Assembly (NCBI RefSeq): GCF_000003815.2
Contig: NC_049980.1
Coordinates: forward strand, 25,438,272-25,502,271
Origin: Branchiostoma floridae
Taxonomy: Eukaryota > Chordata > Leptocardii > Amphioxiformes > Branchiostomatidae
Length of the DNA: 64,000 nucleotides
Reading direction: 5' to 3'
Shown here piece by piece: positions 10,659-23,545 of this stretch. Both the position numbers and the translations under genes were made by a program. How positions within the stretch are numbered: position 1 is the first letter of the stretch; each line of letters starts with the position of its first letter. The notes under the pieces were generated by a model. That model was not told the DNA's origin, ran no database searches, and saw only the letters and a program-made list of their open reading frames with translations.

Positions 10659-11062
10659 TATGCCCTCCAGTTGATGAGTCAGCCGTAACTGCACCCATTG
10701 GTCAGCCAACATTTGGCAAAACACTGTTCTGTTTTGAGCACCCCTCAAAGTTCATCTTGGAGGTAGCTAAACACATTTTGTTCAGGACACAAATCAGTTA
10801 CAGTTTTGTTTCACTCAGGCTATCTAGTCACTGCCTCTCCCAGCCTTGTTTTGTTTTAGATTCAGTTACAATTTGTAATTGTAATACAGTAATTTCACAA
10901 GACAAATTTGTCAGGTAGTCAAATGTAATCATATCCATCATACCACAGCTGCAATGCCTTCACAGAGGCTGCTATTGATTTCGCAAATCACAATTCAAAT
11001 TAGACATTAAAAGGCCTTCCTTGCAACTGGAGCTGATTTGCTGTCTTTCAGTAATCAATAAA
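10659..11062 (+). other. Likely ROCK 3' untranslated region
   Basis: Follows the short-tail stop codon and holds no conserved coding sequence. It reaches AATAAA at 11057-11062, the first such signal after the stop. Confidence 0.55.
11057..11062 (+). terminator. AATAAA poly(A) signal, short-tail ROCK mRNA
   Basis: AATAAA about 400 bases past the stop at 10658, in AT-rich sequence suited to a 3' end. Confidence 0.55.
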
Positions 11063-13960
11063 ACAAACAATTGCAAGCAATAACTGGACCGTTCTGGAAA
11101 ACAGAGATGATGATAAACAAACTTATTCAAAGATCAAAGAAAGGAAATACTTTGAGTATAAAGCAATTACATGTATGTATGTATGTAGGTTCTATAAACA
11201 TAGTTTATGTGCTGGAAATCAAAGTTTGAGATATGTTAGGAGTTTTAGGAGTTAGCTGAAGAAAGATGTGCGACAGTGGTATCTACAATGTAAAGGTCAG
11301 AGCAGAGAAGACAAGTAGGCCAAACAAAGAATTTTGTAATGTAAAATCTACAAATAGATCTTTTTTACATGTCTGTAAGGGAAGTAGAGGAAAGGAAAGA
11401 CAAGATGGCAATGTGTACCTGGTACTTTTTTTAAAGATTAGATGTACTTAGACTGAGAAAATCATAGTTTTGCTGAGATAACTTGAAGGACATGGTATAG
11501 AAACAGTTAGTAGATGAAAGAAATAGGATGCAGTCTGTTGAAGTTGTGACAGCGATAACAAAACGTCTTGGCAAGGCAGAACTTTCCACCAACCGTATGT
11601 TTGAAAGGTATCTTCTAAAATTGCTTTCGTTAAAGTTTGATCCCTTCCCATGAAACTACTTTGCCATCTATCAAAAAGCATCTCAGAGTGCCCAGCTTTT
11701 TTTTTTGTCTTGGTTCTTGCACGTGGCAGTTGTACTGATTTTTGCAGTGTGCATGTTACGAACTGTTTTACTTCTTCATGTTAACTGCACTGTTTTCCAA
11801 CTTGCACATTGCACTGCTACAAACCATGTTATGTTCATGCCGTGTGTCCCCCTCTCTCCAGTTCCACAGGATTGTGCTGAGTTGTGACCCGCTTTACCTG
11901 TGTTTATTCCTATGTTCCTATGTGCATGTTCACCTGTTTGTTGCCAGCCTGCCACATCCCCAAAATGTTTCCACCACAGTTTCTGCCAGGATATACAGGA
12001 GGCCTGGACTTGTGCATGGCCCAGTACTTACCCCCGAGTGCCTTGGACCTTACCTTGTAGTACTTTATGGTCCCTGCCTTTAACAGGGAGCTACCATGAT
12101 GTAGTAGGGGTGTTTGTTTGGTGCATGTTGTTTCTAATGCTGTCCCCTTCTCTCACTTAACAGCTAATCTTGCATGTGGATGTACTTGCCGGTGGGTGGA
12201 GGGAATTTCTACATCCTTGAAGATTCTGCCCCATTCCTGGAAGGCAGAGCCTTTACCTGCCTATCCATGTCTTTAACCCGAATCTCCCCAGCACTAGGAC
12301 TCCATCCTCCTGTCACTGCAGGGGTCCACAGCCTCCCACTCTCCACCCATGGCTCCAGTTTTGCACAGAGTCATATCCAAGACACATCACCACTTCTTGT
12401 TACCATGAGAGTGGGACATCCCTTTCACTTCATTTTAGATTTAGAATCTACATGAAATCATTTACGTCTGAATGTCAGTTGTTTTAAAAGCAGATTTGCC
12501 CCCCTCAAGCAAGTAAGCAAGACCTCATCAACTTGAGAGGCTAAATAGCGGAGACATGTCATGCCTTGTCAGGTGCCAATTACTAAAGAGAGAAATGCAG
12601 AACGTTAATGTGTTTGATGTTAGATTTTCCCTTCAAAATGTGCAATGCTCACAGTGGAGAGATCTGGATTTTTGCCAAGGACACAAACTGTTCAAAACTC
12701 CAAAGCTGGTCTCAAAATTACAGACCTTTGCGTTATCGATTAGTTTCTACTTGAATGTGTAAGAGCAGTGTACATCCCACATGACAAAACTTGCCATTCT
12801 TAAGCAGAGCGTTAATTAATGTAGGTAAAAGTTTGTTTTGGTTGATGTAGCTGCCTGCCAGGGAATGACTCACTGGTACATCTACATGAATGCCATCAAG
12901 AAGCAAAGTTAGTATGGGCTACCTTGTAAGGTATTGCTAGTGTTTAGCTTTCCAGTCAGTATTGCAGTATTGTACTACCCATAGGTGCTAGATAACCCTT
13001 ACTGGGGTGCAGAAATAAAGGCATCTTTCCACCATTAGGTTCAGAAGTTAGTTAGGGACTTGGAAATTGCCCAACCTTCTGTTTAGAGTGCCGACAGCTT
13101 GTACGATCACCGCATCTGCACTTGGTGGCAGGAATATGTACATGTATATTGCTACTGTTACGTCAGAAGATCTATGCACACTATATTGTCCAGGATATCT
13201 CATTGTGTGACCCTATCTGTTATGCCATTACTTATTACAGTCACACGGAGTTACTATATGTACTGATTACAACTAGACAGCCGTAGGGTTATGTACCTAC
13301 TGTAGAAATGCAGCACCAAGACAAAAAGCTAGATCCTGTATTTAAATTATATTATCAATCTCAAAAATTTTTGTATTTAACATTTGTTGTTTCTGGTGAA
13401 CTAGCTGTAAACTTGCCTAGTGAAAGTATGTATGATAAAATAACTTACTTTTTGCCACAGTATATCAGGGGTTCGATTGTAGAAAGCAAAGGCATATAAA
13501 GTTTTAATATTTGCTTCCATGCATTGTTATGCAAAATACCTATATTAGTACAGCTGTTTGCCTTAGTGATGTACTATTATAAAACTGCTGGGGCATAAGA
13601 TTGCTTATGTTTGATAGTACAAGAATAGGTGGGTCTCTTCATTTTGTATGATTGTAGAAAGTGTTGATTTTGTAGAAGAGCTGAAGAAATGGAGACAGTA
13701 GCAAATGACAACAGCCAGAAACATGGAGCGCCACCATTCTGTATGCTGTATTACGACACGTTAAACTATATTGAGATCCTATTGACATTAAACTGGACCA
13801 TGTCCATGTACAGACCACCTGTGTGTACTACTCAGTGCCTGTGTGCTACAAACTACTAACCTGATGAAAGTAGTATAAGGTTTGTGGTGGGTGGTGTGCT
13901 ATCCTGTAGTGGTATGTAATTATGTCACTGGACAAGGCAAGTGAGTTGGAATCCTTGTCT
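11063..13960. other. Intergenic DNA, nothing recognised
   Basis: No exon-like open frame with good splice sites, no RNA gene and no clear transposon ends were seen. A short (ATGT)n run sits near 11170-11185. Confidence 0.5.
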
Positions 13961-14491
13961 TTAAAGGGGCATTCCACTCCACACGGGAGTGTTATTTTCC
14001 GATAGATATTAATTTTAGGAAATGACAAGTGCATACTACTTCACATTATACGATAAAATACCCAGTTGCTCCACATGCCTCAAAAGCATTCAGTCTTCTA
14101 CTAAACTCCCCAAGTACCCTCTAATTGAATTAATTCTATGGCTGAATACAATGCAAAACTTTTAGGTAAGGTTACAAAACTAATTTCAGGTTCGCTAAGA
14201 AATCTCGTCTTGTTCTTGTATTCTTTGCTATCTTATGAGCAATTTGCCTTCTCGGTGTGCTTAGCGTACCTCATTTATTCCGAAAATATGTACGATAAAC
14301 AAAGTGTCTGCGTATAGGGAATGCATGGGTAGGGTCTGCATGGGTTTAGTGAGTGTAATTATTGTTTTATAAAACACACATCACATAATTCATCCCAAGG
14401 TGAATTCCACACAATTCGGCTGATTATGTATTCATTGACACATTATCTATTGGAAAACAGGACTCCCTTCTGGACTTGAATGCCCCTTTAA
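13961..14491. mobile_element. TTAA-flanked MITE, 531 bp
   Basis: TTAA-AGGGGCATTC at the left and GAATGCCCCT-TTAA at the right: a 10-bp perfect terminal inverted repeat inside TTAA duplications. The termini differ from the TTAA element at 2717-3419, so it is a second family with the same target preference. No transposase. Confidence 0.72.
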
Positions 14492-15621
14492 ACCCCATCA
14501 GACCCGGTGTAACAAGACTGTATTGATTGGATTATATGGATGACATCTATGTGCACATCAGTTTTTGTCTGTTTCCAAATATTTATTTCAAGCATACTGA
14601 AGCTTGTAACAGCTGTAAAATGAGCACATATTTGCTGTATATTCAAATTGATATTGGAAAACGGATACTGTGTCAAAGTATAAATTCCAAAATCAAAGAA
14701 GACGTGAAAGAACAAAAATGAAGTCTATTTGGTCTATCATACTCTGTTTAGTCAGTTGTTCAACCTTCATGAACACTTAGATTTTAGAATACTTAGAATT
14801 TTTTTTGCCAAACTTTTCTTTTTATACACACCCTTGCATCAGTTTAGACGTTTCAAGAGGATGTCATCCATGTAATTAAATCTGGTAGGGGCTGTGCTTC
14901 AGGTGAAAAGTCAAAGCATGTAGGTGGCACAGGATGACGTCATGTGTAAGAATCTACTACACATACATCATATTGGTTTTCACAGATGACCCACTGGAAA
15001 AAGAGTTTTATTAGTCTTGCGTCGCTAAAAAGTCTTGTATAAAACCACCTGTGTGTAGAGGAATAAGATCGGATGTTAACTTACGTGCACGAGCGTCCTC
15101 GATATAGCTCGGGGAGAAGTCAATATTTGTGACTTCAGCCAATATTTACCCGCTTCCATTTTCCTTGGGTTATTTTATCAACCCCGTAAACAAAATAACC
15201 ACGTTCCTTAGGACAATGCTGTTGCGAAGCCTTTGATAACATTAATGAATGATTGCCCCGTGTTCCATTGGTCATGATTGTTGCACATATTTATCCTGAT
15301 TACATCGTTCCGTTGACATCACTGGCAAGGCCGACCAACCAACATACAAACCAGGTAAGAATACCATCGGGAGCTCGCCGCTCTCCAGCTACTGCAGTAG
15401 GAGTGTAGCCCCCTCCAGTTCATTAGCGCACACCGGCAATTCTTTAATACCTACGGGCTTTCACAGCGCTACCGAAGAAAAAAAAAGCTCAAAGGGACAG
15501 AAAAAAAGACTGCGTATAGCAGACTGATCGGTTAAACACCCCTAAGCCGACCCGATGAAAATGGTGACCAGGACAACATGCACCACACAACCTGTTAGGC
15601 ACCTAGTTCGTTGCATTTACG
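14492..15621. other. Intergenic DNA with a promoter-like stretch before the small ORF
   Basis: From about 15040 the sequence becomes richer in CpG and loses the AT bias of its neighbourhood. A donor-like CCAG|gtaaga ends at 15354 and could close a non-coding first exon of the small gene at 15622 or of a longer transcript. No TATA box is clear. Confidence 0.3.
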
Positions 15622-15765
15622 ATGGAGTTTGGTAAGTTCACGGCCTCAGAAAAAACAAAGGACACGACTCGAATTTCGGGTATGAATATGAACTATGAAG
15701 ACTACGATGAATATACATCTAAACTGGAGTCAACCTTTTTGCAGATAGGTGACGCATTTCTTTAA
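15622..15765 (+). CDS. Small hypothetical ORF, 47 codons
   Basis: Starts MEFGKFTASEKTKD, has an acidic Tyr-rich middle (NMNYEDYDEYTSKLES) and ends FLQIGDAFL. Function unknown; no family recognised, no signal peptide or membrane segment. Reasons to list it: the ATG is in a strong context (A at -3, G at +4), the product is mixed and hydrophilic rather than low-complexity, a CpG-richer stretch lies upstream, and AATAAA follows 62 bases after the stop (15827). Against it: it is short, and a GGTAAG donor-like site overlaps codons 4-5, so this could instead be a first exon that splices away. Confidence 0.35.
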   Translation: MEFGKFTASEKTKDTTRISGMNMNYEDYDEYTSKLESTFLQIGDAFL

Positions 15766-15826
15766 AATGGACCAGAGAACAGCCAATGCGTCGCCTGAAA
15801 TGTTAGTTTAAAGGTTCCTTTGTTCT

Positions 15827-15832
15827 AATAAA
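15827..15832 (+). terminator. AATAAA after the small ORF
   Basis: AATAAA 62 bases past the TAA at 15765. On its own weak evidence, since AATAAA is frequent in AT-rich DNA. Confidence 0.3.
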
Positions 15833-16269
15833 CCTGTAAACATAGACCACTTTACGCATATGCACGGCACAAAATATACTTGAGTGAAATCTGGTACATG
15901 TAACGTTACATGATTCGTACTTTAAATGATACGTATATCACATAACATGTTACCTATGTGTGTCAATTATCGTAAGTTAACCTCCTTTTATAATTGCAAA
16001 TCGTTCGATTTTCATGCATTTTAACCTTTTTACGTTGGTTCCTTATTCATTGACAGCATAAGCTGCTCATGGGCTTCAAACGCAAATGGCGTTCAATACA
16101 AAAGTTAACAAACGGAAGAAACTAAATGGGGCAAATCGTAGCAAAAAATTTCATAGCGTATCAAGATCTTCTCTAACTATATCATAAAACGTAACTGCGG
16201 AAAAGCCGATACAGTGCGTGAACGTAAAGCTACTAGTATATCATGCATGGCAGTGGCACCAATTTATTT

Positions 16270-16338
16270 ACAGCAACGTCACCTTTTGGAATACGAGGGA
16301 AAGCTTTCCCTTCTATTTCGATAGGTGGCGTTGCTGTT
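16270..16338. repeat. Long near-perfect hairpin
   Basis: The arm starting ACAGCAACGTCACCT pairs with the arm ending AGGTGGCGTTGCTGT, and the pairing continues with a few mismatches to a central GGGAAAGCTTTCCC palindrome. The 69-base fold could be a short MITE remnant or a miRNA-like precursor; the sequence alone does not decide. Confidence 0.5.
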
Positions 16339-16970
16339 AACTGGTACTGTACATGCTGTTTCACTTAGGACGTTTTTAACGCCATGCAATGATTCATTTT
16401 AGCCCTAAATTAGCTTCCACCAGACTCCATTGGTTCCGGAAAAAACGTAGTTGCGAATCAGTAATTCTATAAAGTATAATCGGCTTACTCCTCTGGCAAA
16501 TCATTCACTCCATCTGATGACTACATTGATGTTCTACTATTTTATTCTGTAACCAAAGGAGTCTTGTCCGCGTTCACAGGCGGAGGAAGAGGGCCTAATG
16601 CTAAGGTTTGCTATATTTTTGGCTTGCTATTTCTTATTATACGGAAAATAATGATAAGATCGACGGATGCGCAGAGGACCGAAAATGCGAGGTAAGCAAT
16701 TTTCTTGCTTTGAATGAAAGTTACAAACTTCAACATGGGTTGTACCAACACAGATGAGCTTTCATGCTGAACAGAAAACTGCAAAATGTACAAATGTAAA
16801 TACAGAAATGTTCGCGATGCCGATGGTTCTACTAGTATGTTCGCTGCTTTCGTGGTGACCCGCTTCACCGCAAACTCAAAATCACCGTGATTTTCTTTGT
16901 TTGATTGAGCCAGCCGTTCCAAAGGAGGGTGGTACCCAGGCTCAACAGCCACTGGGATTTCAGTTACTGT

Positions 16971-17069
16971 AAATCATTTAAACTCAATCGCTAACTCAAA
17001 GCACCGCGAACACTAAATTTTCTATCTACCGCGAAATCAAATCCCCGCGAAATTAAATGCATTTACAAA
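16971..17069. repeat. Partial copy of the TACTGTAAATGC MITE family
   Basis: Begins TTACTGTAAATCATTTAA, has several CCGCGAA motifs and ends AAATGCATTTACA, the same terminal and internal motifs as the fuller copies at 48774-48930 and 54142-54353. Confidence 0.5.
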
Positions 17070-17081
17070 GCCCAACTCATT

Positions 17082-17189
17082 TAGCCTGAGTACCATCCTC
17101 TGTAGTAACCGCTGGCTCTCTACTTTTGCTGTGGTTAGCATGCGAAAGTAGTGAGCCAGCGGTTACTACGGAGGATGGTACTCAGGCTA
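17082..17189. mobile_element. MITE with TAGCCTGAGTACCATCC termini
   Basis: A 108-bp element whose arms TAGCCTGAGTACCATCCTC and its complement at 17171-17189 are almost perfect inverted repeats over about 37 bp. Relatives: 22984-23096, a half copy near 34298-34350, and a degenerate one near 50807-50900. Confidence 0.7.
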
Positions 17190-18439
17190 CAACTCGTTAG
17201 CCTCCTAACATTATCTACTAGTACCTGGTCGTCCCTCCAGCTCCTATTCAAAGGTTTCTATTGAAACACTAGACAGCTTAAGCCACCAGGGTTCGGAGCC
17301 GCACTTGCACTTGATCACAACTCGAACATCAAATTTGGGTGCCAATCTTTTTAGCTCTATTCCGCTCAGCTCGGACGTTTCCTTAGCATCTAGAGAGCGG
17401 AGTAAAACGGCTAAATACACCCTTGCCAAAAAAAAAAAGTGAAAAACAAGAGAATATAGAGTTCCGCGTATCTATATTACGATTTCGGTAAAAAATACAA
17501 TAAAACCACTTACAACCTTGTCCAAAAGGAACGACGTGAGAAGCTACACAGTTGTCCGTTGACCCGTCTTTAAATGGAGAAATACTCGGGCCAAGTTTAG
17601 TGCACCGCGACATCAACTCCCGGGGGACACAGGTTTGGTCACAGCTGTCGTCAGGCGATAAGTCTGCACCTCCGAGAGGACGAAATAACTGGAGCTTGAC
17701 ATGAGACTCATGTCTAGAAATTCATTTACGTTGGGGAAAAATTCAAGATTTATAAACCGAAAGCCGGATAAATCATTAAATGGCGTCTTCTCTTCTTAAT
17801 TCTCGAGACTAGTCGGTTATGTAAAAGTCAACATCCTAACTTATTTTGTAGCAATATGATATCATAGTGCTCTAAGTGGCCTTTACATAATCATCCACCG
17901 CAACTGTAGTAGTAACATTATCGTTTTCTTAAGGCCTAGACTGTCAGTCACATCATTTGTCGGATCCGAAGGAGATTTGTGAAGCTTCCTTGAAAGTATT
18001 ATTTCCAAATTCATCTTGTCAGTCACGCTCGTTCTGAACAGCCAACGGGAAGTGGTTGGTTTAACTCAATTATTTTGAATAAATTTGAGGGAACAAATAG
18101 ACGGAAGATAAACATAACTGCCGTTACATCACTTCACATCACCTCACTTCCTTTGGAAAAGGTCGCTTTCGGTATATATTAATTTCATCTATTATCCACC
18201 CCCGCATAGAAGTGCACTGGTCCAATATCAGAGCCATGATGAAAGGACTAGTCTTGGGGTTTTAAGAACGCCGCTATTTAATGATTAAGGTTCGCCGTTC
18301 TCTTATAGGTTAATTTTAAGATATCGGTTGTACCATAATCATTAAGTTATATGACATTTGTGATAGAAATACTGTTCAGGACAACCCACACAGGGTCACT
18401 CGGTATCAAGTGGAGAAAAAATTCATATTCATAACATCG

Positions 18440-18592
18440 CTCGGAAACCCCTGACTAGCCTCAAAACCATTTCCCCTGACCGTTCATCAACACATCGCGG
18501 TGGCAGCAGCGCTTTCTCCCGGCCGCTAGCGCATGCAGGTCTCTATTTGTGGCCGTCAGTGGTCGTCGAAGCAGCAAGGTCGCTCCAACTTG
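18440..18592 (+). promoter_or_regulatory. CpG-rich promoter region with likely non-coding first exon
   Basis: From about 18490 to 18800 the sequence turns strongly G+C and CpG rich, unlike the AT-rich flanks. Within it, a segment with no long ORF ends at a good donor, ACTTG|gtgagt, at 18592. This fits a transcription start and first untranslated exon of a gene to the right, and GREB1 is the only recognised candidate (29 kb to its ATG). No TATA box is seen. Confidence 0.4.
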
Positions 18593-21500
18593 GTGAGTAG
18601 CCGTTGTTTATGAAATGATACTCGTATGTGTGTACATATAGCAACCGTTATCGTAAACCGACGGGCGGTGGGCGGCGGTTGTACCCGGGCCCTGCCGCCG
18701 AGCCGCCCCGCTCCCCTCTCCCTGCCCATTTTGCCCGAACCGCCCGGTCCGGCCAACCTTGAGGCCGCGCGCTTGACTTTGCGCGGTGACGACCATATTT
18801 ACGGCCTGCGTCAGCCGTTTATGTACCCCGTAAGCCCACGGTGTTGCCCCAGTTGAACCCTGGGGTAAATATAACGTTCCATCATGCCGCTGTTGAACTT
18901 CCTACTCTGGTGTGTGAAATTATGAGGGGTTACGGGCAGGGCGGTGACCCCGCCGGACCTCAGGTTTTGTGTTCATCCTCCATTTGCTAATCTGCGCCCC
19001 ATGAGCTCGTGCATATGCGCATATTTATGTATGTCGTGCCCCGAATTGTATTCCCAAATCACCGGCATAAAGCACACAGTACCCTACCGGACAACTAACG
19101 GTCCTTACGGGACGGTTATCCCGTAGTCTTATGGAAATGTGGGGACAACATTTGCACCTCAAGTGTTGCACCGTTAGTTAATTTGTAACACCACTATCTG
19201 GGTCAATGCTACCAGCGCGCTATTTGTGGAGAATAAACACATTCCAGTTTACATTCGCAGGGGCAGCTCAAATGCTGCCTGGGAATTCTACACCAATGTC
19301 ATGACCCATAATCAAAATCTAATTCTGATCAGCGAGGAAAAAAAATGAGGTCATGATATTATGTAAGTAACAGTTTGGGTCATAGAATTGCTATTTGGAT
19401 AATTGCAAGGAGGGGATGGAGTTGAAGTAAAGTCATTTGAATATTCCCTCAGTGGTTATAAATGTGTCAAGGGTGGTACAGCAATTTACATGGAGAAACC
19501 GAGTATTGACAAGTATCTGTTTGCTCGCACGAAGTGCTGATGTACATGCAAGTAAAATGTGTGGTCTTCTTATGATAGATTCACAATAAAAGCTGTTACC
19601 TAGAAATTTTGTTATTATGTAATGCAATTGCTGTTGTATGAATGTTGATTATGTTATAGACTCTGTTTGATAAAGCATAATGACGTATTTGAGTGCTTCT
19701 GTCGGTTTATTAAATAACATTGCCCACCCTGGGTGATGCTGAGAACACGCTGAGAACACGTCTGCAAGGTACTGGTGCCAAGATTCTCTGGAAAGTGTGG
19801 GAACCATTAACAACAAAGGCTTTGAGGTACCTAGAAGAATAAATTTTGTGTCTCATTGTGACAGGGCAGTGGTTTGGAAAAAGGCAGGGGGTCCCAGGGC
19901 ATTGACATCAATGAAACTCAACACTTCTGCTATCTGAAGTGAAACACTAGAGCAAGAAGGGATTTTCAAAGTGGCCAAGTCTTCAGTCTAATGGTACCCT
20001 ACAGTTCCCGGCATCTACAAGACGATGGAGTCACATTGTACCGAGTTACACTCTTGTTGAATTTTTCCTTTGTAAGAGGCTTGATTTTTCTAGGTCAGGT
20101 TTGACTCCTTTGTGTACTGTAAGGTTAGTCTATTGTGTGCTATTGCACAAAGGATAGTAGCCTTGTTCTCATTATGTAGGTAACAGGGTAGAATTTCCTT
20201 GTTCAGAATGATTTTTTTGTACCAAACTTGTGATATTACAGAACTGTTTCTTGAACAAGTCCATCCTAAATCTTAAGTTCTTTGGCATCATCATTCAACA
20301 ATTTCAAGTCATTGTTCGTCATTGTGTTTACCACAGCCTTCAGCCATGTTTCCAACTACGAATGTGATAACAAAAGCATGTTTTTTTTGTGTGATTTTGA
20401 CTCCATACATTCTGCAAAGTCAAAAAAAGTGTTATGTTTTCATCCAGTTTCTTTCTATTTGAAATGAATTAAACTATAGTAATGTTACAATATATCTAAA
20501 ATCTAAAAGAAAGAAGCTGGAGGAGAATATCAGAAATGGTCATCGTAGTATTAGTACAATTGCTATCTTCTGAGAACAGCCCTTTAATGCTAATACTATA
20601 TAGGTCTAAAGTGGCCCTAATTTGGCTGCCTTTTAATATTTCCAGCTTGCTTTTATAAATGTGAAAACCAAGTGTGAAAGAAATGACCTTACTGAGTAGA
20701 AGCCATGAATAGGAAAATTCTTTTGTTTTCTTTACATCTATTCATGAGTAATGGTAGTTCAGTCCCAAATCGACATCAATCGGCACCTGAATAGTTACAA
20801 CACTACATTCCTGTTGTTCAAGGTCAGGACTACATGTTCATTGTTTACCCTGAGGTTTTGGCTCCCCTGTGTGACAACAATTGCCATGACCCCCAGGAAA
20901 CCAAAGGTCAAACATGTGGTGAGATTAGCCCCCAGCCCTTTGTAGGATAGGAACAACAGATTCAGGAAACCTGAGGGAACATTGTTCATAAAACAGTGCT
21001 GACACAAAAATGGACTCAAACAAAAACAAGATTATATGACTATCTTGTACCTGAAGATATTGTGCGACTCCCTATCTTCCAAGTCTGTAAATAATTCTAC
21101 AAACACAATATTGTGAAAACTAGAAATGATATCCGGAAATCTCTTTAACTGTCTGATCATACATTTTCAAGGCATTCATGGCGTATAGTCTGCACAGGGA
21201 TGCTTTTCACATTTCATTTGCAGTCAAAATTGATCAGTCTGGAGAATAAGTGTCATGTAACTCCTCTTGACTGCAATCTACTGCTGATGCACTCCTAATC
21301 AAGACAGGGGAGCGGGAGGACTCTGATGGCCAGGCCAACAGTGCATATATTGGAAATCATTAAGACCAACATTTTTCACATACATATTCTACAGTAGTGT
21401 TTGTAAAGAAGTACTGTACACCAAACCATCAAAATAATTGCTTGACTGTGGAATTTGCGCACACAAATGCTTAAGAGTTTTTAGCAGAATTGATCTATTA

Positions 21501-22983
21501 CAGTAATGCATGGTGTTTTTGTTGCTCGTACATGCAATAAAATCACAAGGACGTAGTTCACTAAATGCCAGGCAGCCTGGTGAATTTCAATGACCTGAAA
21601 ATCAATAGTGCTATTGGATGCTGGAGATCCTTGATGCATATGAGATATATGCCTCAGGTCATTCCATGTAATTCAGCCCAGCCAGATGGATGCCAGGCTG
21701 TGTGATGTTAAGATCAATATGCTGTGCACTCAGGGTTCAGTCCATTACAGCAATATGCAGCTCCTCCATCAGTAATGCCGACCACTCACCACCCAGTGCT
21801 TCTAAGAAGTACCAGCTTTTAAAGCTTTAGCAATCATCTCCAGGTTCAGGACTGCATTGGAGGTGACCCTAAAAGAATTTTTGTTCAAACTAATTAGAAA
21901 GAGTTTTTTGTCACCGTGTTACCAACCTTCAAGGCTGTTATTACAAGGGGGTGGCGTAGATCTAATTAAAAAATGTCAACATTTTCTCTGTCATGTAGAG
22001 TTAGACATAGCTGGTTATATTAGGTGATAGGTTTTAAAGAATGAAAATAAATTATGGACATAAAAAACTTGCCTTGTCAAAATGATTAGTTAAAACTGCA
22101 CATATCAACTCAACCCCCTCTCCCCCCCAAAATGGCAAGTTCCACATTTACATCATATCAGCTTAAGATTATTACACTTAACAGTTGAACTGAAGCAAAC
22201 ATTACACTGAAAACTAACCAGTCTGTCCTCAACTCTCAAGTATATCAGGGGTTTGAAACAAATAGGTTTGTTTTGCCTAAAAGTGGTTGATCAGTTATGT
22301 GCTATTGTTTTGCCCTTGTACCATAAGACTGTACTGAGTGGTCTAGTAATCCTGATAATGCACAAGGGTTTGATTAACGTACTAGTATTGATCCCTGGTT
22401 TGGGTGAAGCCTCGAGCACATACATTCAGGTGTGGTGAACAACAAAATTACAGCCAAATGGGCAAATATAGTCTTTATTCCAAACTAGTCCCTTTTTCTC
22501 TTGTATTCAGACAGAGGGCAGGTGCCAACTATTTCCCATCTATCTGCATTTCTCCAACTATACAATTGGTATTGTCCAAGGCAAGGGTCCAGTTATTGTA
22601 GCCAACCTTAATGGTATCATAAGTACATGCATGATGAAATGAATATGAATATGCATCTGACTAGATTTTCCACCACATTACCTCCGTACCTTGAAACAAT
22701 ACTACCAAGGCACACAGCTGAAGAATTAATGGGGTGTGACTTTTTTTTACTATTCTGGCAGGCAATCAATCCAATTTGTACAATACCATTCTCCAAGGCT
22801 GACAGAAATGCTCTGTAGAACTTAACAAAAGAGTTAAAAACATGCTGACATGGCACAAAGATCTTTGTTGTTTTCAGGTAATGGCACGAAACAATTGATT
22901 ATTTTAGAAATGTACCTTGAAGTTGCTACAAGTTGTGTGCTAAATGTGGTTGAGGTTTTAGTGTGATGATTCTCGTTACAATG
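18593..22983. other. Non-coding DNA, possibly a long 5' intron of GREB1
   Basis: No conserved exon. The G+C-rich part near 18640-18800 yields short ORFs in several frames, as expected of a CpG island. A short direct repeat (GCTGAGAACAC twice) lies at about 19738-19760. Confidence 0.4.
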
Positions 22984-23096
22984 TAGCTTGGGTACCATCC
23001 TCTATTTCAACTGCTGGCTCAATCTTTTTGCTCGCTACCCACGGAACAAGAGAAAAGTTTGATCCAGCGGTTACTACAGAAGATTGTACCCAGGCT
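22984..23096. mobile_element. MITE, TAGCCTGAGTACCATCC family, second copy
   Basis: Starts TAGCTTGGGTACCATCCTC and ends GATTGTACCCAGGCTA, so the termini are inverted repeats with a few changes. The interior also keeps the TGCTGGCTC / CCAGCGGTTACTAC arms of the copy at 17082. Confidence 0.6.
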
Positions 23097-23545
23097 AGTT
23101 ACAATGTTTGCTATCACTTCATTTTGCTATGCTGTCGTCTTCTTTGCTTGTCATGAAAAGCTGTTGCCATTTCTATGGCTGGCTCGGATGTCAAGAAAAA
23201 AAACAAAGTATGCCTCAAGAGTTATTCAATTTGTGAATGAAATGTAATGTGGGATCTCTTGATGAAGTCTCCTACTCCTAGTTTGTGTGGCCTTGTGCAG
23301 TGCCTTTTTGTCCCAGCTGCATTAAACAGCCTTGAGCAATGCTGTTGAATCAGCCATTGGCCCTCCCTTTCCAGCAGCTATTTTCTCTATCAAAGTCCAG
23401 AATCTGAGCCACCCCTGACATTTCCCCCTGATCTCCCCAAAGATGACTGTGATCCCTTCCATCTGCTTCCCTAGCCAGACCTTGAAAAATTGCTTCTATG
23501 TGTAGTGACAGAGGAATGAGAAGGTGATTAAACTTCTGAATAGGC

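Noticed and set aside
16611-16952. 113-codon minus-strand ORF
   Set aside because: No recognisable family, no promoter or splice context, and it borders repeat sequence of the TACTGTAAATGC family; probably chance.
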